NCBI RefSeq assembly: GCF_000717025.1
Contig: NZ_JNXG01000011.1
Coordinates: 62,001-126,000 of the forward strand
DNA from: Streptomyces atroolivaceus
Lineage (GTDB): Bacteria; Actinomycetota; Actinomycetes; Streptomycetales; Streptomycetaceae
Reading direction: 5' to 3'
Length of the DNA stretch: 64,000 nt
A program made the position numbers and the translations under genes. The notes below the pieces were generated by a model. The model did not search any database. It worked only from the letters and a program-made list of their open reading frames with translations, and was not told where the DNA came from. How positions within the stretch are numbered: the stretch's first letter is position 1; each line of letters starts with the position of its first letter. Of this stretch, positions 8,305 to 19,008 are shown piece by piece.

Positions 8305-11195
8305 CCGCCCTGCTCACGGATACCGACGGGGCCGGGCCGGTCCCCGGCCCGGACGTCACGCCCGTCGTACTCCCGCTGACCGCGGCCCAGTCGGGCATGT
8401 GGTTCGCGCAGTCGCTCGATCCGCTCAGCCCGGCGCACAACACGGCGGAGTGCCTGGAGATCGACGGTCCGCTCGACCCGGAGCTGTTCGCCGCTGCGCT
8501 GCGCCGCGTGACCGCCGAGGCCGACGCACTGCGTGTGACCTTCGAGGACTCACCGGACGGCCCGCGTCAGCGGGTCCTGCCCTCGGTCGGGCTGCCGCTG
8601 ACGACGCACGACCTGAGGGACGCGCCCGACGCGGGCCGGCGGGCCGAGGAGTGGATGCGCGCGGACCTGGCCGAGCCCTTCGGCCTGACGGCCGGTCCGC
8701 TGTTCAGGCACGCCCTCTTCCGTGTGGGCGAGAAGCGTTGGCTGTGGTACCAGCGCATCCACCACCTCGTCATGGACGGATTCGGCTACTCGCTTCTCGT
8801 GCGCCGGGCCGCCGAGGTCTACACGGCGCTCACCCGGGGAGAGGAACCCGGGTCCCGTGCCTTCGGGACGCTGGCCGACCTCGTCGCCGAGGACTCCGCC
8901 TACCGGTCCTCGGACGCCTTCGCCGCCGACCGCGCGCACTGGACGGAGGCGTTCGCCGACCGCCCCGCGGTGCCCCGGCTCGCGGGCCGCGGGGCGCTGC
9001 CCTCACGGACGTTTCTCCGGCGCACGGCCCATCTCGGACCCGAGGCCACCGAGGCCGTGCGGGACCTGGCCGCCCGGCTCCGCGCCACCTGGCCGGACGT
9101 GCTGATCGCCGCCCAGGCCCTCTACACCTCCCGGGCGACCGGCCACCAGGAGGTCGTGCTCGGCCTGCCGATGACGGGCCGCATGGGGTCCGTCTCCCTA
9201 CGGGTGCCCGGCATGGTCATGAACGTGCTTCCGCTGCGGCTGGACGTGGCCCCGGACGCCACCTTCGCCGAGCTGGTCCGCCAGGTGGTGCTCGGGGTCC
9301 GCGAGGTCCGGCGCCACCAGCGTTACCGCTACGAGGACATCCGCCGGGACCTGCGGCTCCTCCGGGAGAACCGCGGACTGGCCGGCCCTCTCGTCAACGT
9401 CATGCCCTACGACCACGACCTGGACTTCGCGGGCTCCCCGGCACGGGCCCGGAACCTGTCCGCCGGCCAGGTCGACGACCTGACGGTGAACGTGTACGAC
9501 CGGGCCGACGGCCGTGGTCTGCGCATCGACCACGACGGCAATCCCGCGCTGTACGACGACGGTGAACTGGCCGCCCACCAGGAGCGCTTCCTGTACCTGG
9601 TGGAGCGGCTCGGCCGAGCCGATCCGCATGTTCCGACTGCCGCGCACGGCATCGCCACTGCTGCCGAACTCGAGCTGATCGCCGGCACGTTCAACGACAC
9701 GGGTCGCACGCTGCCGCCGACGACACTGATCGGCCCCATCGAGTCGCGCGCCGCACGCACCCCTGACGCGACGGCTCTGGTGTACGGCGAGACCTCACTC
9801 ACCTACGAGGAGCTCAACACCCGCGCCAACCGGCTCGCCCGGCACCTGCGGACGCTCGGCGCCCGGCCCGGTGCTGTGGTGGGGGTGTCGGTGCCGCGCT
9901 CGGTGGAGCTCGTCGTGTCCCTGCTCGCCGTCCTGAAGGCGGGGGCCGCGTATCTGCCGCTGGACCCCGACCACCCGGAGCAGCGGCTCGCGTACATGCT
10001 GCGGGACGCCGCGCCGGTGTGCGCGGTGACCGACCGGGCGGGACGGCTCCCCGAGGACACCGGGACTCCGCTGGTCGTCCTGGACGGCCTCGACGTCTCG
10101 GAGTACCTCTGGGTGAACCCGTCGCGGCCCCTCACCCCTGCGCACCCGGCGTACGTCATCTACACCTCCGGTTCGGCGGGCCGCCCCAAGGGTGTCGTCG
10201 TGTCGCACGGTGCGATCGACAACCGGCTGCGCTGGATGCAGGGCGCCTACGGGCTGACCGCGGACGACCGGGTGCTGCAGAAGACACCGTCGTCGTTCGA
10301 CGTGTCCGTGTGGGAGTTCTTCTGGCCGCTGCGTCAGGGCGCCGTACTGGTGGTCGCCGAACCGGGTGCGCACGAGGACCCGGCCTGTCTGGTCCGGCTG
10401 ATCCGGGAACAGGGCGTCACCACCTGCCACTTCGTGCCGTCGATGCTCCAGGTCCTCCTCGCGGAGGCGGACGCGGAGGCGTGCGGAAGCCTCAGGAGGG
10501 TCTTCTCCAGCGGTGAGGCCCTGCCCCGCGAGACCGCCGACGCGTTCGGCCGCGGGCTTCCCGGCGTGGAACTGCACCATCTGTACGGCCCCACGGAGGC
10601 GGCCGTCGACGTCACCTTCCACACCTGCGCGGCGGACGCGGCCGGCCCGGTGCCGATCGGCCGCCCCGTGTGGAACACCCGCCTGTACGTGCTCGACGCG
10701 GCGCTGCAGCCCTGTCCCCCGGGGATTCCCGGCGAGCTCCATCTGGCGGGGCGGCAGCTCGCGGACGGTTATCTGAATTGTCCGGGGCCGACCGCGTCCC
10801 GCTTCGTCGCGGACCCCTTCGGCCGCCCGGCGGAGCGCATGTACCGCACGGGGGACCTGGCTCGCTGGACGGCGGAGGGCGAGGTCGTCCACCTCGGCCG
10901 CGCGGACGACCGGGTGAAGCTCCCGGGACAGCGCATCGAGCCGGGCGAGACCGAGACGGCGCAGACGACCCGGGGCGGGGTGGACGCCGCCTGTGCCCTC
11001 GGTCGACGCACGAGGGCGAAGGGCGGCCCGTTCGACCCCGGCCCCGAGGGCCGCGCCACGCACCTGGTGCTGGAGAACGCCATCGGCCGGCTGTCACTCT
11101 GGCCGGTCTGGCGGGAGGTGCCGGAGGGCTGGTCGGTCCGGTTCGGCCCGGCCCCTCACGAGGTGTGCGCCGCCACGCTGGAGCCGGGCCGGTGA
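8301..11195 (+). CDS. Truncated siderophore NRPS (C-A) fused to an MbtH-like segment
   Basis: 964 residues. A condensation domain (HHLVMDG at residues 154-160) is followed by an adenylation domain with YTSGSAGRPKG near 620, YGPTEAAVD, YRTGDLARW and the A8-like GRADDRVKLPGQRIEPGE near 866. After A8 the domain stops: no A10 lysine, no thiolation domain, no further module, no thioesterase. From about residue 908 the sequence is instead MbtH-like (GPFDP, then NAIGRLSLWPVWREVPEGW), itself lacking the usual W-T-D/R-P end. Pocket residues aligned by eye (D-V-W-H-F-S-L-V) resemble the EntF serine code, so the ancestor may have made an enterobactin-type DHB-Ser trilactone. As it stands the protein should not adenylate or elongate. 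It could be annotated as a pseudogene. Confidence 0.8.
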   Translation: MTALLTDTDGAGPVPGPDVTPVVLPLTAAQSGMWFAQSLDPLSPAHNTAECLEIDGPLDPELFAAALRRVTAEADALRVTFEDSPDGPRQRVLPSVGLPLTTHDLRDAPDAGRRAEEWMRADLAEPFGLTAGPLFRHALFRVGEKRWLWYQRIHHLVMDGFGYSLLVRRAAEVYTALTRGEEPGSRAFGTLADLVAEDSAYRSSDAFAADRAHWTEAFADRPAVPRLAGRGALPSRTFLRRTAHLGPEATEAVRDLAARLRATWPDVLIAAQALYTSRATGHQEVVLGLPMTGRMGSVSLRVPGMVMNVLPLRLDVAPDATFAELVRQVVLGVREVRRHQRYRYEDIRRDLRLLRENRGLAGPLVNVMPYDHDLDFAGSPARARNLSAGQVDDLTVNVYDRADGRGLRIDHDGNPALYDDGELAAHQERFLYLVERLGRADPHVPTAAHGIATAAELELIAGTFNDTGRTLPPTTLIGPIESRAARTPDATALVYGETSLTYEELNTRANRLARHLRTLGARPGAVVGVSVPRSVELVVSLLAVLKAGAAYLPLDPDHPEQRLAYMLRDAAPVCAVTDRAGRLPEDTGTPLVVLDGLDVSEYLWVNPSRPLTPAHPAYVIYTSGSAGRPKGVVVSHGAIDNRLRWMQGAYGLTADDRVLQKTPSSFDVSVWEFFWPLRQGAVLVVAEPGAHEDPACLVRLIREQGVTTCHFVPSMLQVLLAEADAEACGSLRRVFSSGEALPRETADAFGRGLPGVELHHLYGPTEAAVDVTFHTCAADAAGPVPIGRPVWNTRLYVLDAALQPCPPGIPGELHLAGRQLADGYLNCPGPTASRFVADPFGRPAERMYRTGDLARWTAEGEVVHLGRADDRVKLPGQRIEPGETETAQTTRGGVDAACALGRRTRAKGGPFDPGPEGRATHLVLENAIGRLSLWPVWREVPEGWSVRFGPAPHEVCAATLEPGR

Positions 11196-11217
11196 CCGGC
11201 CCGACGTCCGGCCGCCC

Positions 11218-11440
11218 CTACGACACGGGGGCGGCCGGACCCAGCAGGTCCACAGGACCGTCGGCCGGCTCCGTGCGCCGGCACAGGTAGTCGTGATCCG
11301 CCGTCGCACTCCCGGTAGGGGCCGTCGTCGTAGCCCGCCGCCGCCAGAGCCTCTCGCAGACGCCTGGCGGCGGCCAGGGCGACCCATTCCTGCTGGCCGG
11401 AGGAGAGCCGGAAGTGGACCGGCAGGCGCGGGGTCAGGCG
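11218..11440 (-). pseudogene. Degraded C-terminal gene fragment, family not recognised
   Basis: Read leftward from about 11440, a stretch with good Streptomyces codon bias reads FRLSSGQQEWVALAAARRL and a helix with YDDGP, then appears to shift frame near 11310 and continue as ADHDYLCRRTEPADGPVDLL to a TAG at 11218-11220. The two pieces together look like the end of a protein, with no start or N-terminal part. It lies at the broken edge of the siderophore locus, so it may be debris from the same deletion. I do not recognise the family. Confidence 0.35.
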
Positions 11441-11587
11441 ATCTGCTCGGTGAGCCACTGCGCCTGCGGGCCACGGCGACGGTCGTCGACCCGACAGGTC
11501 CGGAGCCGGGCTCGGCGGCGCCGGCCGGATCCACCGCTTCCGCCTCACCCGCTGACACGAGCCCGCCACCCTCCCCCACGTCACACA

Positions 11588-11635
11588 GCCGGGTGCCCGG
11601 TCCACCGCTCCCCCACGGTGGACCGGGCACCCGGC
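11588..11635 (-). terminator. Strong hairpin downstream of katE
   Basis: Two perfectly complementary 20-bp arms (11588-11607 and 11616-11635) are separated by 8 nt. It begins 20 bp beyond the katE stop. There is no long T-run, as is usual for Streptomyces terminators. Confidence 0.8.
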
Positions 11636-11655
11636 TCCTCTCGTCGTACGCCGGG

Positions 11656-13869
<2,214 letters not shown>

Positions 13870-13950
13870 TTCTTCGTCCTCCTGAGATGTAGCCCGTCGC
13901 CGGACCGGCGTGCCGGTGACAAGGCGCGGCAAGCTGCCCGGGCACACGTA

Positions 13951-13987
13951 TACCTGCCGTGGCAGGGCACCCCTGCCACGGCAGGTA
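13951..13987. terminator. Perfect 17-bp inverted repeat between the S15 hydrolase gene and katE
   Basis: Arms TACCTGCCGTGGCAGGG (13951-13967) and its exact complement (13971-13987) are separated by CAC. It is 42 bp past the hydrolase stop and 82 bp before the katE start. It can end the ATP-grasp/hydrolase transcript, but its position would also suit an operator for katE. Confidence 0.65.
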
Positions 13988-14029
13988 CAGTGCCGTCACT
14001 CGTTCGGCAGCGTCTTTCGGGGATGTGGG

Positions 14030-16060
14030 TCAGACGTTCTCCCTGGGGATCTGTTCGTTCCAGGTGCGGGAGAACACCCGGCGGCCGCCCTCGTATCCGT
14101 CGAGCGTGGCGTCCACGTGGAAGGTGTCCTCGTCCGAGGTCAGCACGGTCCGCGTCTCCACCCGGACGTCCCAGCCGGGACGGCCGAAGCGCATCTCCCA
14201 GGCCGACTCACCGCGCACGGATCCGAAGTCCTCGCCGACCCAGCTGTACTTCTCGCAGGCCCTCAGCCCGGTCTCGATCCCGTTGTCCTCGTACCGCTGG
14301 AGTCCGCGGTCCTTCACGATGTCGAGAACCGACCGGTAGTTCACGAGGTCCCTGGAGACGGTCCACGCCTGCTCCGGCTCACTCAGCCGGGTCACGGCCG
14401 GGGGCGCGCAGCCCTCGGGCTCACCGAAGGGGCGCAGTGCCTTGTCCTCGGGTACGTCGTCCGGGCGGACCGGCAGGGTGAGGGCGCTGCCCTTCTCGTA
14501 CACGCTGAGCAGTGCGGGTCCGGGCGCCGGCCACACGAGCGGCCAGTACGAGGTGGACAGTGACAGCCGGATGCGGTGCCCGGGAGGGAACGCCTGCGCG
14601 ACACCGTGGAGTGGTACCCGCACCCGGTAGCGCCTGCCCGGCTCCAGTGCCTCCGGTGCCTCCTCGCGGTCGCGGTGGGTGAGGTTGAGCACCCCGTACG
14701 TGACGCGGGTCGAGCGCCCGTCCGGGGCCACGTCGGACAGCCTGACGTTCACCTGCGCGACCGGGGCGTCCGCGGCCACCTCCACGACGACGACGGGTGC
14801 GCCGAGGATCTCGATCCGCTCGGGCAGCGGCTCGGTCTGGAAGACGAGCGAGCCGCCGTCCTCCTCGCGCTGGTCGTAGGGCAGGTCCGGCGGAGCGTTG
14901 TACGAGGCCCATTTGCCGGCGAACTGACCGACGGACAGCGGCGACTGCACGGTCCGGACCCGGTCCTCCTGCTCCATGCTCCCGTCCGGCATCCCGAGGG
15001 CCCCGTCGCGCAGCGGGAAGACGGCTTCGCCGATGTTCGGGGAGGGCCAGGAGGGCTCACCGACCCAGCGGCCCGGCCGTTCCTCGTACGAGGTCGAGGG
15101 CGGCACGCTCTCCTGCATCCACGCCTTGAGCATGGGGCCGTCCATCACGCCGTTGTCGACGCCCTTGAGCCAGTGGTCCCACCAGCGGACCACTTCCTGG
15201 AGGTATCCGATGGCCGGTCCCGGCTCGCCGAGGTGCGGGAGCTTGTGCGACCAGGGGCCGATCAGTCCCTTGCGGGGCACGTCGACGTTGCTCAGCAGCC
15301 GGGTCACCGCGTTGGAGTAGCCGTCCGCCCAGCCGCTGGAGGCGAGCACCGGGCAGCGCAGGGCCGAGTAGTCCTCGCTGAGGCTGGCGTGGCGCCAGTA
15401 GTCGTCCCGTTGCTGGTGGCGCAGCCATTCGAGGACCCAGGGGCGTGCGGCGTCGAGCCGTTCCCGCCACATCTCCCGCCAGCGTTCACCGACCACGGCC
15501 GGATCGGGCGGGCACGTGGCGTAGGCGAACATCGTCCCGGCCTCGGCCAGGTTGTCGGACAGCATCGCGCCGCCGAGGTAGTGCATGTCGTCCGCGTACC
15601 TGTCGTCGGTGAACGACGCGATGCAGATGGCGCGCAGGCTCGGCGGCCTGCGCGCGGCCGTCTGGAGGGCGGCGAAGGCTCCCCAGGAGATGCCCGTCAT
15701 CCCGGTGTTGCCGTCGCACCAGGGCTGCTCGGCCATCCAGGCCAGCACCGCCTCGGCGTCGCTCTGCTCCTGTTCCAGGTACTCGTCCAGCAGCACCCCC
15801 TCCGACTCGCCGGTCCCCCGCAGGTCGACACGCACGCACGCGTAGCCGTGGCCTGCGACGTAGGGATGGTTGATGGCGTCGCGCGTGGAAGTGAGGTCGT
15901 TCTTCCGGTACGGGATGTACTCCAGAACGGCCGGTACGGGCTCCGCGTCGGAGGCGGTGGGACGCCAGATCCGTGCGGAGAGCTTGACTCCGTCCTCCAT
16001 GGGGATCGTGACGTGCTTCTCTTCCTGGATCGCGCAGGGCAGCTGGTCGACGTAGCGCAT
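14030..16060 (-). CDS. CocE/NonD family S15 hydrolase (X-Pro dipeptidyl-peptidase type)
   Basis: A 676-residue alpha/beta hydrolase. The nucleophile motif GISWGAF (GxSxG), the acid region SSGWADGYSNAV and the histidine region GPWSHKLPHLG make the catalytic triad; the C-terminal third is the X-Pro peptidase/CocE jelly-roll domain. Family members hydrolyse peptides, esters (cocaine esterase) or acyl compounds; no signal peptide is present, so it acts in the cytoplasm. ATG 16060 has GGAGG upstream. It follows the ATP-grasp gene by 40 bp on the same strand, which suggests a ligase and a hydrolase acting on related amide or ester substrates. Confidence 0.85.
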   Translation of the reverse strand: MRYVDQLPCAIQEEKHVTIPMEDGVKLSARIWRPTASDAEPVPAVLEYIPYRKNDLTSTRDAINHPYVAGHGYACVRVDLRGTGESEGVLLDEYLEQEQSDAEAVLAWMAEQPWCDGNTGMTGISWGAFAALQTAARRPPSLRAICIASFTDDRYADDMHYLGGAMLSDNLAEAGTMFAYATCPPDPAVVGERWREMWRERLDAARPWVLEWLRHQQRDDYWRHASLSEDYSALRCPVLASSGWADGYSNAVTRLLSNVDVPRKGLIGPWSHKLPHLGEPGPAIGYLQEVVRWWDHWLKGVDNGVMDGPMLKAWMQESVPPSTSYEERPGRWVGEPSWPSPNIGEAVFPLRDGALGMPDGSMEQEDRVRTVQSPLSVGQFAGKWASYNAPPDLPYDQREEDGGSLVFQTEPLPERIEILGAPVVVVEVAADAPVAQVNVRLSDVAPDGRSTRVTYGVLNLTHRDREEAPEALEPGRRYRVRVPLHGVAQAFPPGHRIRLSLSTSYWPLVWPAPGPALLSVYEKGSALTLPVRPDDVPEDKALRPFGEPEGCAPPAVTRLSEPEQAWTVSRDLVNYRSVLDIVKDRGLQRYEDNGIETGLRACEKYSWVGEDFGSVRGESAWEMRFGRPGWDVRVETRTVLTSDEDTFHVDATLDGYEGGRRVFSRTWNEQIPRENV

Positions 16061-16100
16061 GCCTGGGCGACCTCCTTTCGTCGTGCCGGACCTGACGGGC

Positions 16101-17417
16101 TCACCGGGTCTTCGTGCCGCGGCCTCCCGGCTCGGTCTCGTCGAAGGTGAGTCCGAGGGCGGCAACGCACCGGTCGAACTTGCGACGCAGGTCCTCCTCG
16201 TCGTCGCCCCCGGTGAAGATGTGTGCCACCTCGTAGCTGTAGCTGTCCTGCTGGGAGACGGTGGAGAGCTTCTGGCCCTCCTCGGGTACGACGTCGATAC
16301 GCACGCCGGGTATCTCGCGCTCGATGGCGGCGATGCGCTCCGGGGTGGGCACCTCGTGCACCTTCCCGTCACCGAACCAGCGGTAGTACCACTTGGCGGC
16401 CACGGCGTACGGGCCCTTGCCGCCCGGGAGTGCCGGGTCGCGGTCCAGCGCGAGGCTGATCATGCGGTGGTGGTTGGGGGCGCCGTCGACGTAGTCGAAG
16501 AGTTCGGCGTGGGACTGCGAGTGCCGCGGGTTGATCTCCAGCAGGCTGATGTCCTGGGTCTTCGGGTCGTAGAAGTACTCGATGCTGAAGGTGGCCGACT
16601 CCATGCCGATCTGGCGCATGGTCCGCTCGCTGACCTCGTGCAGCTTGCGGATGACCGGGGCGGGGAGGCCGCTCGGGTACTGATGGCGCAGGAAGCACGG
16701 GGAGGCCGGGTAGTTGATCGAGTCAAGGACGCCGTACACATGCGCCTCGCCCTTGTACACGTAACCCTCGACGGCCACCTGGATCCCGGTCATCGCCTCC
16801 TCCGCCAGGCAGACCTCGCCCCCTACTCCCTCCATCTCCGGGGGGAGTTCCAGCAGGCCGAGTACGGAGTCGAAGGGCCTGCCGACCCGGCTTATGCCTG
16901 CCCGGATCTCGTCGACGGCCTTGCGGAACTCCGTCATGTCCGAGACGCCGAAGGCCAGCTCGGACGAATAGGCGAGGGCCGGCTTGAGCCACATGGGGAA
17001 GTTCACACCCTCGGGCGGCTCGGGATCCTCCGTGTCGAGGTCCACCCGGCCGAAGCGCGGGTACTCGTCGATGACCTTCTGCTGTTCGAGCCGGCTCCAG
17101 TACTTGTGCTCGCACTTGACGACGGATTCGAGACTGGTCGTACGCACTCCGTACTCCTTGCCGAGCATCGGGACGAGGGTGCTCACCGGGAAGTCCCAGT
17201 ACCCGACGATGGCGTCGATGCTGCCTTCGTGCGCGTCGAGAACGGCTCGGGCACGGTCCATCAGGTCGGGCACGGAAACCTCGCCCTCCTGCAGCTCCCC
17301 GACGGTCAGCAGGCGGTGGAACCGGTAGGCGTCGGCGTCCGGTACCGCCTCCAGCATCGGCAGGTTGGAGTCGTCCAGGCCGACGACGAAGATGTTCTTG
17401 CGCTGTACCTGCGGCAT
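16101..17417 (-). CDS. ATP-grasp domain protein, unknown ligase
   Basis: A 438-residue cytoplasmic protein. The N-terminal ~100 residues resemble a nucleotide-binding-like pre-domain (NIFVVGLDDSNLPML); the centre is ATP-grasp, with lysine strand FPMWLKPALAY and the metal-binding LLEINPR near residue 290. Such enzymes join a carboxylate to an amine or thiol through an acyl phosphate. The C-terminal ~80 residues (GVRIDVVPEEGQKLS..DSYSYEVAHIFTGGDDEEDL) are typical of carboxylate-amine ligases. The substrate cannot be told from the sequence. It is first gene of a two-gene operon with the S15 hydrolase. Confidence 0.8.
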   Translation of the reverse strand: MPQVQRKNIFVVGLDDSNLPMLEAVPDADAYRFHRLLTVGELQEGEVSVPDLMDRARAVLDAHEGSIDAIVGYWDFPVSTLVPMLGKEYGVRTTSLESVVKCEHKYWSRLEQQKVIDEYPRFGRVDLDTEDPEPPEGVNFPMWLKPALAYSSELAFGVSDMTEFRKAVDEIRAGISRVGRPFDSVLGLLELPPEMEGVGGEVCLAEEAMTGIQVAVEGYVYKGEAHVYGVLDSINYPASPCFLRHQYPSGLPAPVIRKLHEVSERTMRQIGMESATFSIEYFYDPKTQDISLLEINPRHSQSHAELFDYVDGAPNHHRMISLALDRDPALPGGKGPYAVAAKWYYRWFGDGKVHEVPTPERIAAIEREIPGVRIDVVPEEGQKLSTVSQQDSYSYEVAHIFTGGDDEEDLRRKFDRCVAALGLTFDETEPGGRGTKTR

Positions 17418-17469
17418 GTGGGTGTCCCTTCGGTAAGACGTGTTCCGGGCACTCCACAGCGCGTGCCCT

Positions 17470-17499
17470 GGCAGACGGCGGACATGCGGACCGTCTGCC
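17470..17499 (-). terminator. Hairpin after alkB
   Basis: GGCAGACGG (17470-17478) and CCGTCTGCC (17491-17499) form a 9-bp stem with a 12-nt loop, about 30 bp beyond the alkB stop. Confidence 0.55.
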
Positions 17500-17529
17500 G
17501 GGGCGGCGTCTCCGGGCTGTCGCCCGGCG

Positions 17530-18156
17530 TCAGCGCACTCCTCGGGGGCGGTACTGGACGCTGATACGCGGCCCCCTGGCGTGCGCGGTCTTGGGGATCG
17601 CGTGCTGCCAGGTGCGCTGGCAGGAGCCGCCCATGACGATCAGGTCGCCGTGGCCCAGCGGCCGGCGTACGGTGTCGCCGCCTCGGCACGGACGCAGGAG
17701 CAGATCACGAGGGGCCCCGAGGGAGAGGATCGCCACCATGGTGTCCTCGTGCGAGCTGCGTCCGGTCAGGTCACCGTGCCACGCGACGCTGTCGCGCCCG
17801 TCCCGGTAGTAGCAGAGCCCGGCCGTGGTGAAGGGTTCGCCCAGTTCGTCACCGTAGTGGGAGGACAGCGCGTCCCGGGCCTCGTCCAGTACGGGGTTCG
17901 GCAGGGCGTCCTGGGTGCGGTAGAAGGCGAGCAGCCGGGGCACGTCGACCGTCCGGTCGTACATCTGCCTGCGCTCCGCCCGCCAGGGCACCGCTGCCGC
18001 GAGTTCGGCGAAGAGCTCGTCCGCACCGCTCAGCCAGCCCGGCAGCAGGTCGATCCACGCCCCGTCGCCGAGGACGGTCCTGCGCACCCCGGTGAGACGG
18101 CCCAGGTGCGGGCGGTCGGCCTGGTCGAACAGCGAACCCTGGAGATGAGCGGTCAT
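17530..18156 (-). CDS. alkB: AlkB-type alpha-ketoglutarate-dependent dioxygenase
   Basis: A 208-residue AlkB homologue. The iron ligands are seen in WHGD (HxD, near residue 125) and WQHAIPK, and the 2-oxoglutarate-binding arginine in RISVQYR. AlkB enzymes directly reverse 1-methyladenine and 3-methylcytosine damage in DNA or RNA. The CRGGDTVRRPLGHGDLIVMGG segment is the usual jelly-roll core. A LexA-like box 24 bp upstream of the start suggests SOS control. It stands alone, between hairpin-ended units. Confidence 0.9.
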   Translation of the reverse strand: MTAHLQGSLFDQADRPHLGRLTGVRRTVLGDGAWIDLLPGWLSGADELFAELAAAVPWRAERRQMYDRTVDVPRLLAFYRTQDALPNPVLDEARDALSSHYGDELGEPFTTAGLCYYRDGRDSVAWHGDLTGRSSHEDTMVAILSLGAPRDLLLRPCRGGDTVRRPLGHGDLIVMGGSCQRTWQHAIPKTAHARGPRISVQYRPRGVR

Positions 18157-18180
18157 GCGGACAAGCCTACCCGGGCATTA

Positions 18181-18192
18181 GAACAAACGTTC
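18181..18192. promoter_or_regulatory. LexA (SOS) box upstream of alkB
   Basis: GAACAAACGTTC fits the Gram-positive LexA core GAAC-N4-GTTC exactly and lies 24 bp before the alkB start codon, where LexA would block transcription. The gene's role in alkylation repair makes the assignment plausible. Confidence 0.65.
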
Positions 18193-18225
18193 CCTTCGCC
18201 GGGTAGGGGCCTGACCCCGGGATCG

Positions 18226-19008
18226 TCACCGTGCGGGGCCCGGCGCCTCGGGATCGTCACCGCTGAGCTCCGGCTCCAGGCCTTCGGCCACCTCGGTCCG
18301 GCCCAGGCCCGCGTCGGCGCGCCAGGCCTCGAAAGCCCAGCCGGTGAGGGCCACCACCGCCAGCCCGAGCGTCCAGCCTCCGAGCACGTCGCTGAACCAG
18401 TGGACTCCGAGCGCTATACGGGTGAATCCGACCCCCAGTACCGAGAGGACCGCCACGGCCCAGAACAGGGGACGGAGGCCTCGGCGCACCACCGGCAGGA
18501 GGACGAGCAGCAGGATGGCGAACGAGGTGGTGGCGGTCATGGCGTGGCCTGAGGGGAACGAGAACCCGGGGGCGTGCGCCACCGGGTCCGGCAGGTCGGG
18601 CCTCGCCCGCTCCACGACGATCTTCACCAGGAGACCTGTCAGCCCTCCGGCCACCGCGGTGACGGCCGACCACGCGGCCAGACGCCAGGCTCGGCGGTGC
18701 ACCAGCCACAGGGTGAGCACCGCGACCGCTGCGCGCAGGGTCACGGGGTCCCACACCACGTCGGAGAAGAAGCGCAGGGTGCCCGTCCATGCCGGATGGT
18801 CGAGAGCCGTCCGGTTCAGCCACCGGGCAGCGCCCGCGTCGACGCGCCGCAGCGGATGCCATCCACTCTCCACGAGGACGAGCAGGAGGCCGAAGAGGAC
18901 GGCGGCGACCGCGGCCACGGCTGCGGATCCGAAGAGCCGGACCCCGAATCTGCGGTCGGCATCCCGGCGGCTCCGTCGTCGGGCCGGGGCAGCGGGTCGG
19001 GCAGTCAT
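18226..19008 (-). CDS. PAP2-family membrane phosphatase
   Basis: A 260-residue membrane protein with about six helices and the three phosphatase motifs: KIVVERARP, PSGHAM and RIALGVHWFSDVLGG. Family members dephosphorylate phosphatidic acid or undecaprenyl pyrophosphate at the outer membrane face. It is the last gene of a three-gene operon; its ATG (19008) directly follows the stop of the YihY/BrkB gene. The tail after residue 230 is acidic and probably cytoplasmic. Confidence 0.9.
   Translation of the reverse strand: MTARPAAPARRRSRRDADRRFGVRLFGSAAVAAVAAVLFGLLLVLVESGWHPLRRVDAGAARWLNRTALDHPAWTGTLRFFSDVVWDPVTLRAAVAVLTLWLVHRRAWRLAAWSAVTAVAGGLTGLLVKIVVERARPDLPDPVAHAPGFSFPSGHAMTATTSFAILLLVLLPVVRRGLRPLFWAVAVLSVLGVGFTRIALGVHWFSDVLGGWTLGLAVVALTGWAFEAWRADAGLGRTEVAEGLEPELSGDDPEAPGPAR

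Noticed and set aside
14576..17564. Two long plus-strand frames antisense to the S15 hydrolase and ATP-grasp genes
   Set aside because: Same shadow effect; conserved motifs are all on the minus strand.
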